DNA from: Bacteroidota bacterium
Lineage (GTDB): Bacteria > Bacteroidota > Bacteroidia > B-17B0 > B-17BO
Direction: 5' to 3'
Assembly: GCA_025356715.1 (NCBI GenBank)
Contig: JANXRU010000241.1
Location: 1 to 6,060, forward strand
DNA length: 6,060 nucleotides
Shown: one piece after another, positions 1 to 5,730 of the stretch
Position numbering within the stretch: position 1 is the stretch's first letter
Layout of the letters: every line of letters begins with the position of its first letter
Notes under the pieces: model-generated
The model's input: the letters and a program-made list of their open reading frames with translations, nothing else
The model's database searches: none
What the model was told of the DNA's origin: nothing
Position numbers and translations under genes: made by a program

Positions 1-2
1 TT

Positions 3-692
3 AAAATGTTTAAAACAGTATTAAATATGTGTGTTGCCAACGAATGGATTGCCTCTAATCCATTTGCAAATTTTAAATGTACTTACAATCCACCTGATAG
101 AAACGTACTAACAAAAGAGGAATTACTTGTAATTTATCAAAAGGAAATGCCAAACAAACGCTTAGAGGAAGTTCGCGATGTGTTTATTTTTGCCTGTTAC
201 ACAGGCTATGCCTTTGCTGATTTAGAAAAATTTGAATACAATTCTGTTACCATTGGTATTGATGGTGAATACTGGTTAAAAACAAACCGTGTAAAAACAG
301 ATACTTCGGAAAATGTAATGGTACTGGATATACCTATGAAAATTATTGAAAAATATAAATCAAATGATTATTGCATTACCTACGATAAATTACTGCCGAT
401 AATTAGCAATCAACGCTATAATGGCTATTTAAAAGAATTAGCAGGGCTTTGCAACATCAAAAAACATTTAACCTCGCACATAGCACGCCATACATTTGCC
501 ACAACTGTTACACTTGCAAATGGTATTTCATTAGAAAGTGTCAGCGCAATGCTTGGCCACAAAAGTATTCGTACTACCCAAATTTACGCAAAAGTGGTCC
601 AATCAAAATTAAGTGATGAAATGAAATTGCTAAAGGAAAAATTAAATCCAACAATCAAATGTGAATTAGTTCCTTTAAAAGCAAGTAATTAA
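3..692 (+). CDS. Tyrosine recombinase / integrase, C-terminal part (5' end outside window)
   Basis: Site-specific recombinase of the phage-integrase family, catalysing DNA strand exchange through a 3'-phosphotyrosine link; here it presumably integrates and excises the element it sits on. The frame is open to the left edge, so the first ATG (position 6) is probably internal and the gene is truncated by the window. Numbering from that ATG, residues 1-20 (ending WIASNPF) look like the end of the core-binding domain and about 35-210 are the catalytic domain. Visible catalytic residues are K97 (RVKT), H158 and R161 (HIARH), H185 (LGHKS) and nucleophile Y194 (TTQIYAKV). The usual first arginine of the TGxR motif is alanine (TGYA, residues 66-69). 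Loss of Arg I is known in Bacteroides integrases such as IntDOT, which has serine there, so the enzyme may well be active. It is followed by element-type regulatory genes. Family call is firm; attachment site and substrate are unknown. Confidence 0.93.
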   Translation, partial: KMFKTVLNMCVANEWIASNPFANFKCTYNPPDRNVLTKEELLVIYQKEMPNKRLEEVRDVFIFACYTGYAFADLEKFEYNSVTIGIDGEYWLKTNRVKTDTSENVMVLDIPMKIIEKYKSNDYCITYDKLLPIISNQRYNGYLKELAGLCNIKKHLTSHIARHTFATTVTLANGISLESVSAMLGHKSIRTTQIYAKVVQSKLSDEMKLLKEKLNPTIKCELVPLKASN

Positions 693-698
693 ATGCTA

Positions 699-737
699 AA
701 TAAAAAGTTAATAGTACTATACTCTTAACTTTTTATT
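699..737. promoter_or_regulatory. 13-bp perfect inverted repeat directly before the rteC-like start codon
   Basis: The arms AATAAAAAGTTAA (699-711) and TTAACTTTTTATT (725-737) are perfect reverse complements around a 13-nt loop containing the palindrome TAGTACTA. The repeat fills most of the 45-bp gap after the integrase stop, and its right arm ends one base before the ATG at 738. It has only one G-C pair per arm and its T5 run lies inside the stem, so it is not a classical intrinsic terminator. It could be a regulator-binding dyad, a weak terminator for the integrase transcript, or an RNA hairpin occluding initiation of the next gene. Confidence 0.5.
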
Positions 738-1532
738 ATGAAACAGCACGCAGATAATTTGGCTACTAGATTATTAATTGAATTTCAAAGCATCGAAAAT
801 TTACCAATTGATAATTTAGAAAAGTTGTCAAAAAAAATTGAGGTGTCTAATATTTTAGTGCAAGAGTTACAATCACACGTAATTCGTTATAAACTCATTT
901 CCTCTGAAAAAGAGCAAATTACTTACTTCAAATACTGCTTGCCATTACTAAAGAAATGGAGTTTTGCTTATCAATTTTTACATCAAGTTGAAAAAGAAGC
1001 ATTGCTTGGAACAACAGATATAAAAATGAATTACTACACTTCGGCGTTTCGAAAACTAAATTGCAGTTATAAAACTAAAGAAAAAGAATTTTCATTAATT
1101 CGGCAATGTGATAAGAGTTTTGAGTCGCAAACACTCATTACTTCAAACCTCAATAATGATATTATTGCTTTGTATGAAGCTCATTTTATTGCAGAAAAAT
1201 ACTTAGTAAACATCATCGACAGCCTTAAAAACATTTCCATTCAAAACCCAATGCAAATAAATTCCATTCAAAATTTAAAATGGAATAAATCTAAAACAGA
1301 TCTTGTTGAATTATCCTATTCACTCTATTACGGCAATTGCATTACCGATTTATCTACCCAAAAACCAATACAATTAAACACTCTAATTAAGTTACTCGAA
1401 AACTTAGTTTCAGTTGATTTAAAAGACTTTAAGCGTTTATTTTCTGATGTAAAAAAACGGAATTCTAAAGAAGCCTTTACCAAATTCCTAAATCAAACTA
1501 TTCAAAATCAAATTGAAATTCATTTTAAATAA
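738..1532 (+). CDS. RteC-family regulatory protein
   Basis: Cytoplasmic protein of 264 residues resembling RteC, the regulator that in CTnDOT-type conjugative transposons activates transcription of the excision operon. The recognisable parts are an N-terminal helical region with the family-like stretch EKEQITYFKYCLPLLKKW (about 57-74), a middle section rich in aromatic residues (about 98-150), and the C-terminal block LKWNKSKTDLVELSYSLYYG (about 180-199), which closely matches the RteC signature (K-W-x-x-S-K-T-D-L-V-E-L). The rest, to about 255 (KKRNSKEAFTKFLNQ), also fits the family end, as does the length. The ATG at 738 is the natural start and has no clear Shine-Dalgarno, only a T-rich arm of an inverted repeat. 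It sits between the integrase and an excisionase-like HTH gene, as expected for an excision regulator. No RteA/RteB two-component genes are visible. Family assignment comes from remembered signatures, not a search. Confidence 0.82.
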   Translation: MKQHADNLATRLLIEFQSIENLPIDNLEKLSKKIEVSNILVQELQSHVIRYKLISSEKEQITYFKYCLPLLKKWSFAYQFLHQVEKEALLGTTDIKMNYYTSAFRKLNCSYKTKEKEFSLIRQCDKSFESQTLITSNLNNDIIALYEAHFIAEKYLVNIIDSLKNISIQNPMQINSIQNLKWNKSKTDLVELSYSLYYGNCITDLSTQKPIQLNTLIKLLENLVSVDLKDFKRLFSDVKKRNSKEAFTKFLNQTIQNQIEIHFK

Positions 1533-1540
1533 AAAAATAC

Positions 1541-1564
1541 TCCACATGTGGTTTGTGATGTGGA
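1541..1564. promoter_or_regulatory. Inverted repeat upstream of the HTH gene, candidate operator
   Basis: TCCACAT (1541-1547) and ATGTGGA (1558-1564) form a 7-bp perfect inverted repeat around a 10-nt spacer. The left arm is also part of a second, overlapping 10-bp palindrome, CCACATGTGG (1542-1551), so the half-site TCCACAT/ATGTGG occurs three times in 24 bp. It lies 8 bp after the rteC-like stop codon and 55 bp before the HTH gene start. In CTnDOT, RteC is known to bind an inverted repeat upstream of the excision-gene promoter, and the position here would suit that. A small terminator hairpin is the alternative, but no T-tract follows. The repeats are seen directly; the binding role is inferred. 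Confidence 0.5.
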
Positions 1565-1573
1565 ATGAATAGA

Positions 1574-1617
1574 ATTAAACCAAAGCATTTTTGCCGACAT
1601 AATATTAAAACAAAGCA
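1574..1617. repeat. 14-bp imperfect direct repeat with 30-bp period before the HTH gene
   Basis: ATTAAACCAAAGCA (1574-1587) recurs as ATTAAAACAAAGCA (1604-1617) with one mismatch. The start-to-start distance is 30 bp, close to three helical turns, which would place both copies on the same DNA face. The second copy ends two bases before the ATG at 1620. Such spacing suits a protein that binds repeated sites, for example an excisionase-like regulator controlling its own gene, but the region is A-rich and short chance repeats are not rare. Confidence 0.4.
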
Positions 1618-1619
1618 AA

Positions 1620-1889
1620 ATGCAAATCGAAATTTTAACCAAACAAGATTTAACCGAGTTTAAATCAGAACTCTTAAATGAGCTAAAATCCCTAATGGGA
1701 AAATCAAAAAGTACAACACCTCAAAAAGAATGGCTTAAAAGCCATGAGGTTAGAAAATTACTTGGTATCTCACCTGGTACTTTACAATCTATGCGAGTAA
1801 ACGAAGTAATTACTTACAGTAAAGTTGGTGGCATTTTTTTTCATAGCTATGCCGACATCTGCAAACTATTGGAAGGTAAAAACAAATAG
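1620..1889 (+). CDS. Small helix-turn-helix DNA-binding protein (HTH_17 / excisionase-like)
   Basis: An 89-residue protein with a single winged-HTH domain of the MerR/excisionase type (HTH_17-like). Residues 1-30 form a charged N-terminal helix, possibly a dimerising coil. From W38 the sequence WLKSHEVRKLLGISPGTLQS is the helix-turn-helix, followed by the wing and last helix (YSKVGGIFFHSYADICKLLE, about 66-85). The WLK(S)xEVxxLLxIS...GG pattern is typical of proteins encoded beside Bacteroidetes integrases and rteC homologues, including Xis2c/Xis2d-like recombination directionality factors of CTnDOT. The role is therefore probably bending or marking DNA at the attachment site for excision, or regulating the downstream replication genes. 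The ATG at 1620 begins two bases after one arm of a direct repeat. The next gene begins two bases after this stop, so the two are very likely cotranscribed and translationally coupled. Domain is clear; the excisionase role is inferred from context. Confidence 0.85.
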   Translation: MQIEILTKQDLTEFKSELLNELKSLMGKSKSTTPQKEWLKSHEVRKLLGISPGTLQSMRVNEVITYSKVGGIFFHSYADICKLLEGKNK

Positions 1890-1891
1890 CC

Positions 1892-2689
1892 TTGCAAATA
1901 AATTACATAAAACACTTAAATGCCACCTTTAACATAATGGCTGATGATGAAAGGCTCTCGCCTTTTCACATTAGTCTTTACTTAACCTTATTTCAGTTTT
2001 GGAATTTAAACAGGTTTAAAAATCCAATAAGTATAGCAAGGCAAGAAACCATGCGTTTATCAAAAATTGGCTCTGTAAATACCTACATAAAATGTATAAA
2101 GGAGTTAGATAAATGGAATTATTTAAAGTATGCGCCATCTCACAATCCCCTAAAGGGAAGCTTAATTTACTTGTACAATTTTAATACAACTACCGATAAT
2201 GCTATTGATATATCTACTAATAAGAGCACTGATAAAACTGCTGAACAAACAAATGATAATACTAATAAACAAGAAGTGATACCTTCTATAAACAGTTTAA
2301 ACAATACAAATAAAATAAACAGTTTAAATAGTTCCTCCCCCACCTCAAGCAATAAAAAAATAATTAATTCTAAAAAAGATGGTAAGAAAAAAGAAAAAAA
2401 AGTTGCGCCAAAAAAAGAAACTCCAACCCTCCAAGACGTTAAAAATTACTTTACCTCAAAGCTGTCAACCGAACTTGAAAGTGAAAAGTTTTTCAATTAC
2501 TTTGAGAGTAACGGTTGGTTAGTGGGTGGCAAAACTCCCATGAAAAATTGGCAAGCTGCTGCCAATAATTGGATTATTAACTCCTCAAAATTCAACAATA
2601 ATGGCAAAAATAAACAAACACCTCAACACAATCATTCAGCTGGAAAGCTCCACGCCTCAACAGACAAAAATTTTAGTGAGCCCTTATGA
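1892..2689 (+). CDS. Replication-initiator-like protein (winged helix plus DnaD-type C-terminal motif), TTG start
   Basis: A 265-residue protein in three parts. Residues 1-97 are a compact N-terminal domain resembling the winged-helix regulators/replication proteins of Bacteroidetes elements (INYIKHLN, LSPFHISLYLTLFQFWN, ISIARQETMRLSKIGS). Residues about 98-176 are a low-complexity T/N/S linker followed by a lysine-rich stretch. Residues about 179-229 (LQDVKNYF ... FFNYFESNGWLVGGKTPMKNW) match the F-x-x-Y-F-x-x-x-G-W-x-x-G ... W pattern seen at the C-terminus of DnaD-like phage replisome organisers. The start is TTG at 1892, two bases after the previous stop. It is preferred over the ATG at 1937 because the 15 extra residues (MQINYIKHLNATF) are the usual beginning of this family as I remember it. 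It is followed, with an 89-bp overlap, by a DnaC-like ATPase, which supports a role as origin-binding initiator that recruits a helicase loader. A purely transcriptional role cannot be excluded. Confidence 0.75.
   Translation: MQINYIKHLNATFNIMADDERLSPFHISLYLTLFQFWNLNRFKNPISIARQETMRLSKIGSVNTYIKCIKELDKWNYLKYAPSHNPLKGSLIYLYNFNTTTDNAIDISTNKSTDKTAEQTNDNTNKQEVIPSINSLNNTNKINSLNSSSPTSSNKKIINSKKDGKKKEKKVAPKKETPTLQDVKNYFTSKLSTELESEKFFNYFESNGWLVGGKTPMKNWQAAANNWIINSSKFNNNGKNKQTPQHNHSAGKLHASTDKNFSEPL
2288..2328. repeat. Two 14-bp perfect direct repeats with internal dyad, inside the initiator gene
   Basis: ATAAACAGTTTAAA occurs at 2288-2301 and again at 2315-2328, 27 bp apart. Each copy contains TAAACAGTTTA, an 11-bp near-palindrome around a central A (2289-2299 and 2316-2326), and the first copy extends into the palindrome GTTTAAAC (2295-2302). 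They lie in the low-complexity linker-coding part of the initiator-like gene, next to an A-rich stretch up to about 2415. Iteron-like sites in an initiator gene's linker are known in lambda O. Because the period is nine codons and both copies encode INSLN, a peptide repeat is a simpler alternative. Confidence 0.4.
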
Positions 2690-3302
2690 TTATGAAAAAG
2701 TATTTGAGTTTTTAACTAAAAAAGGCAAACAAGATTTTGGCGAAACATTTGACATTTTAAAAAATGATAAAGCCTTGATTATGAAATTGATTGCTTACTT
2801 TTTAAGAGATGAGTTCATGTGTAACGAATATCAGTTAGCTTTAAATAAAGGCATTTTATTAAGTGGCCCCATTGGTTGTGGCAAAACAACTTTAATGCAC
2901 TTAATGAAATACCTAAACAACCAAAACCACAACATTTATTTGATAAAATCCTGTCGTGATGTAAGTTTTGAATTTATAAAAGAGGGTTACGATGTGGTAC
3001 ATCGTTACACCCAGCAAAGCTATTACCGTAATGGTTCAACTGAAATCCCAAAACACTACTGTTTTGATGATTTAGGAACTGAAAATAATCTTAAATATTA
3101 CGGTAACGAGTGCAATATCATGGCTGAAATCCTATTATCTCGTTACGATTTATTCGTTTCTCGCAAGCTCATCACTCATTTAACCACAAATTTATCAGCC
3201 TCCGAAATTGAAGCCTCTTATGGAAATCGGCTTCGTTCACGCATGCGTGAACTTTTTAATTTAATTGCTTTTGAAAATACGGTTAAGGACAAACGTGTTT
3301 AA
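2601..3302 (+). CDS. DnaC-like AAA+ ATPase, putative helicase loader
   Basis: A 233-residue cytoplasmic ATPase related to the DnaC/IstB group. Visible motifs are a Walker A at 89-96 (GPIGCGKT), a Walker B at 154-159 (CFDDLG), a sensor-1-like LTTNL at 194-198, and an arginine-rich box at 207-216 (YGNRLRSRMR) in the position of the DnaC Box VII/arginine finger. Residues 1-80 are an N-terminal helical part with no zinc-binding cysteines. The motifs and length fit a DnaC-type loader that places the replicative helicase at an origin. The reading frame begins 89 bp inside the end of the preceding initiator-like gene; the ATG at 2601 fits the expected N-terminal length, and the next in-frame methionine (M61) would remove conserved helical sequence. 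The overlap implies coupled translation of the pair. An IstB transposase helper is less likely, since no IstA or IS ends are present. Confidence 0.85.
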   Translation: MAKINKHLNTIIQLESSTPQQTKILVSPYDYEKVFEFLTKKGKQDFGETFDILKNDKALIMKLIAYFLRDEFMCNEYQLALNKGILLSGPIGCGKTTLMHLMKYLNNQNHNIYLIKSCRDVSFEFIKEGYDVVHRYTQQSYYRNGSTEIPKHYCFDDLGTENNLKYYGNECNIMAEILLSRYDLFVSRKLITHLTTNLSASEIEASYGNRLRSRMRELFNLIAFENTVKDKRV

Positions 3303-3390
3303 ATCTTCTGGTTGTTGGTAGTCCAATTCTTAGCTAGTACAAAATTTGACTTATTATGTTCAATTTATTGTATTTGTTTTTCATTTAATA

Positions 3391-3732
3391 TTAAGCTTTT
3401 TGTAGCATTTTATAAATACTTAATTCAACAAGTAAGGTAAGCGCTATGTATAACAGAAAAATCAAGAGCATAAGTTCAGGCTGCATTTGCATTAAATAAA
3501 AAACAACTATCAAAATAGTCCATAAAATACTTGAAGTCCACAAAACAATTTTAATATTAATGTTAGCTTTTGATTGTCCGAAGTCAAATCCAAATATTTG
3601 GCAAAAATGAAATGCCAATATTGCTAAGATGCAACTGCTAAAAAGTAAATTACTATTTAAATAATAGATGATACTTGATATTGCAAAAGCGAATATGACA
3701 CTTAAACTCAACTCAAAAGGTTTAATCTCCAT
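3391..3732 (-). CDS. Small polytopic inner-membrane protein, unknown function
   Basis: I do not recognise this 113-residue protein. It is strongly hydrophobic, with about four predicted transmembrane helices near residues 8-25, 28-47, 62-81 and 86-108, short polar loops (FDFGQSKANINIK at about 49-61), and no cleavable signal peptide pattern or catalytic motif. The ATG at 3732 lies three bases after the SPFH gene's stop, so it is the last gene of the leftward cluster and presumably cotranscribed with it. That position suggests a membrane partner for the SPFH protein, which has no transmembrane segment of its own. Its stop at 3391 faces the end of the DnaC-like gene across an 88-bp convergent gap. 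That it is a real gene rests on the membrane-protein composition and the tight packing. Confidence 0.7.
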   Translation of the reverse strand: MEIKPFELSLSVIFAFAISSIIYYLNSNLLFSSCILAILAFHFCQIFGFDFGQSKANINIKIVLWTSSILWTILIVVFYLMQMQPELMLLIFLLYIALTLLVELSIYKMLQKA

Positions 3733-3735
3733 GGC

Positions 3736-5067
3736 TTATACTTTAGGTGGTGGTGGTAAATTAGGATTTGAATTATTTTGAAATTCTGGAAAATTTTTCA
3801 ACGGAATCCAATCAGCCATACCTTGTTTCCAGGCAAATACTTCTGGAGTAATTTGTCCAGAAATAATCATTGATTGTAACTGTTGGGAGCTAAAAGGGCC
3901 TTGATTTTGACCATTCAGCGTTAAATAATATTGTATGTTTTGATTATTTAATGGTGGTGGTGGTGTTTGATTGTTTAGGTTTTGATTAATATTAGTGTTC
4001 ATGCTTCCCATCATATTATTCATCATGCCTCCCATTTGATTCCCAATAACACTGCCTACGGCCATACCAGTCATTAAACCAGCAGGGTTAAATCCCATGC
4101 CACCACCTCCGTTGCCTAAATTTATGTTACTCATTTCTCCTAAATTTTCAGCAGCAGTTTTTAGCACATCGCTTTGCTTATCAATTTTATATAAATCGCT
4201 GTATTTTTCGTCAACACCTCTTTCGGTATCTTTCCGCAGGATGCGTAACATTTCTTCTTGGTTTTCGAGCGACATCTCTGTTTGCTTTTGCAATACTTGA
4301 GTTTGCAAATCGGCAGTTTGCGATTTTAGTTGCTCATAGTTTTTATGTTCCTTATCAACTTCAACGGTTGAAATATCTAATAGCTTGAGGTTAACCCCAA
4401 ATACATCTTCAAACGATGATTTAATGCGTGGTGAAATAATATCATTTATTTCCAATATTTTTCGCTCCATTTGTAATACAGGCATGCCATTATCTTGTGG
4501 GATGTTTGATACAATGCCTTTAATGTTTTTTATTACATTATCCTTAATCTGTTTTTTGAAATCTTCCATTTCAAAATTAACTAAACGATTAAGTTTAATA
4601 AAAGCTTTGTAATCGACTAAATTAAAGGTAATACTGCCACGAACGGCAACCGGTATTCCTAAATCTGGAAAACGCGGATCGAAAACATCAAAATAAGGGA
4701 CGCCAAATTTTAATTGATTGTTGCCGGCAAGGTTTATAAAATACACTTCTGCCTGAAAAGGTGTGTCACCTGCATAAGCCAAGCCTATGATGCTTGAAAT
4801 AATAGGCAAGTTGGCTGTTTTTAAAATAGCATCGTGAGGGCCAACAATAAAATCTTGCAAATCCACTTTACCCGATTGTTTGTAAACAAACACAGCAACC
4901 TCGCCATCTTTTACACGTAAACTACTGCCAAAACGGATAGCGTTTTCCTTTTTACTATCATTGAGTATAGCTCCTTTAGGGCGCCATTTCCAAACAAGGT
5001 ATTCTTGTTCATCGCAACGGATTACATCCATTAAGCCGCCTTCATTTTTATTACCGAATAATGCCAT
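3736..5067 (-). CDS. SPFH (band 7, YdjI-like) protein with C-terminal GYF_2/DUF4339 domain
   Basis: A 443-residue protein. Residues about 13-240 are an SPFH domain of the YdjI type, beginning with the typical MDVIRCDEQEYLVWKW segment and including SLRVKDGEVAVFVYKQSG, FQAEVYFINL and RGSITFNLVDYKAFI. About 240-308 is a Q/E/K-rich coiled-coil-prone helix, likely for oligomerisation. Residues 316-356 are a glycine/methionine-rich hydrophobic stretch, then an N/Q linker with PPPP (369-372). Residues about 379-428 (IQYYLTLNGQNQGPFSSQQL ... GMADWIPLKNFPEF) are a GYF_2/DUF4339 domain with its G-P-F-S and W-x-x-x-x-x-A-D-W-x-P signatures, and the tail ends in PPPPKV. SPFH proteins build scaffolds on membranes; bacterial YdjI-type members are linked to membrane-stress responses. 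There is no N-terminal membrane helix, so it probably associates peripherally or through the G/M-rich part or partners. The ATG at 5067 is two bases after the upstream stop. Confidence 0.9.
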   Translation of the reverse strand: MALFGNKNEGGLMDVIRCDEQEYLVWKWRPKGAILNDSKKENAIRFGSSLRVKDGEVAVFVYKQSGKVDLQDFIVGPHDAILKTANLPIISSIIGLAYAGDTPFQAEVYFINLAGNNQLKFGVPYFDVFDPRFPDLGIPVAVRGSITFNLVDYKAFIKLNRLVNFEMEDFKKQIKDNVIKNIKGIVSNIPQDNGMPVLQMERKILEINDIISPRIKSSFEDVFGVNLKLLDISTVEVDKEHKNYEQLKSQTADLQTQVLQKQTEMSLENQEEMLRILRKDTERGVDEKYSDLYKIDKQSDVLKTAAENLGEMSNINLGNGGGGMGFNPAGLMTGMAVGSVIGNQMGGMMNNMMGSMNTNINQNLNNQTPPPPLNNQNIQYYLTLNGQNQGPFSSQQLQSMIISGQITPEVFAWKQGMADWIPLKNFPEFQNNSNPNLPPPPKV

Positions 5068-5069
5068 TG

Positions 5070-5300
5070 TTATTGTTTTAAATGAATCTTTATAGTGTGT
5101 TTAGTTTCGTAATCACTTTCTTTTTCAAAAACGTGTTGTACTTCTGACACAACATAATGTTTCTTGTTATCGTTAAAATAAACGTATTCTTCAACTCTTG
5201 GAATAAAAATAATCCCCGCAAGATTATATTCTGTTAATTCAACTGCATTACCCTCACCATCTTTATTTATAGTGTCAAAATATTTTATTATTGTTTCCAT
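5070..5300 (-). CDS. Small protein of unknown function in the SPFH cluster
   Basis: A 76-residue protein that I do not recognise. Its second half alternates hydrophobic and polar residues (GIIFIPRVEEYVYFNDNKKH, YVVSEVQHVF, HTIKIHLKQ), suggesting a small beta-rich, possibly barrel-like fold. There is no signal peptide, transmembrane helix or cysteine. The ATG at 5300 is preceded by an A/T-rich stretch without a clear Shine-Dalgarno, and lies 20 bp after the end of the frameshifted gene's tail. Its stop is two bases before the SPFH start codon, so translation is probably coupled with that gene and a functional partnership is likely. Confidence 0.7.
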   Translation of the reverse strand: METIIKYFDTINKDGEGNAVELTEYNLAGIIFIPRVEEYVYFNDNKKHYVVSEVQHVFEKESDYETKHTIKIHLKQ

Positions 5301-5320
5301 TTTTAAATTGTTTTATTTTC

Positions 5321-5729
5321 TTAGATTTTATAACAATCTGCATTGTTAAAAACTATTTCCACTACTCGTTTCGTAATCTCCGTCGCTTCTTCTAAAGAAA
5401 CAACCAAATGTTTAGAAATTACTTCAGACGAGTCTTTGAGTTCTTCTTCTTTTTCCTTAAAATCATACAGTATTGCTTTTTTGCTTCGGCGTCAATTTTA
5501 TTTCGGTTCTAAATTCTGTTATTTGTTTTTGTATTCCATTTAATAGATATGTAATTCTATTAACAGTATCCCTATCTATTAATTCTTCATCTGAAAAAGA
5601 AACGCCTGTTAGGACTAATAAAAATTGTTTTGCTTTTTCAAAATCATTTTTATCAATGTTTTTGTTGTTTAGGTTGTTTTCAAATAATTGTTTATACAGC
5701 AGGGCTTGTGTCTTCGATTTCATTTCCAT
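5321..5729 (-). pseudogene. Helical protein gene interrupted by a frameshift at an A6 run
   Basis: The frame from ATG 5729 encodes 88 residues and stops at TGA 5463-5465. A second frame, shifted by one base and open from 5491 to a TAA at 5321-5323, continues with coherent coding sequence (AILYDFKEKEEELKDSSEVI, then ISKHLVVSLEEATEITKRVV) but has no start of its own. The only homopolymer in the overlap of the two frames is six A on the coding strand (T6 at 5477-5482). Removing one A joins residues 1-84 (ending TPKQK) to a 51-residue tail, giving a 135-residue, mostly helical, charged soluble protein that ends 20 bp before the next start. It has a motif DKNDFEKA (26-33) shared with the upstream neighbour. 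This could be a real inactivating mutation, a sequencing error, slippage-based expression or a phase-variable tract. The protein family is not recognised. The upstream gene's stop is one base before this ATG. Confidence 0.75.
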
Positions 5730-5730
5730 A

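Noticed and set aside
2167..2352. Minus-strand 61-codon frame with a hydrophobic, membrane-like product.
   Set aside because: It is the antisense of the T/N/S low-complexity linker of the initiator gene; hydrophobicity follows from the complement of AC-rich codons.
3342..3366. Possible bidirectional terminator hairpin in the convergent gap (AAATTTGA ... TCAATTT).
   Set aside because: The stem is about 7 bp, AT-rich, needs a bulged base, and has no clean T-tract on either side. The rest of the 88-bp gap (3303-3390) shows no gene, tRNA or convincing signal.
1..3390. Attachment site or tRNA target for the integrase.
   Set aside because: No tRNA-like sequence and no long repeat pair suitable as attL/attR is visible; the element ends probably lie outside the window.
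4097..4612. Two + strand open frames of 67 and 75 codons inside the SPFH gene.
   Set aside because: They are antisense to a well-supported SPFH domain and coiled coil, with no domain or upstream signal of their own.
5476..5483. Programmed -1 ribosomal frameshift at A-AAA-AAG.
   Set aside because: In the frame being translated the codons are CAA AAA AGC, so the heptamer is out of register, and a -1 shift would lead into a third frame that stops soon after rather than into the coding tail.
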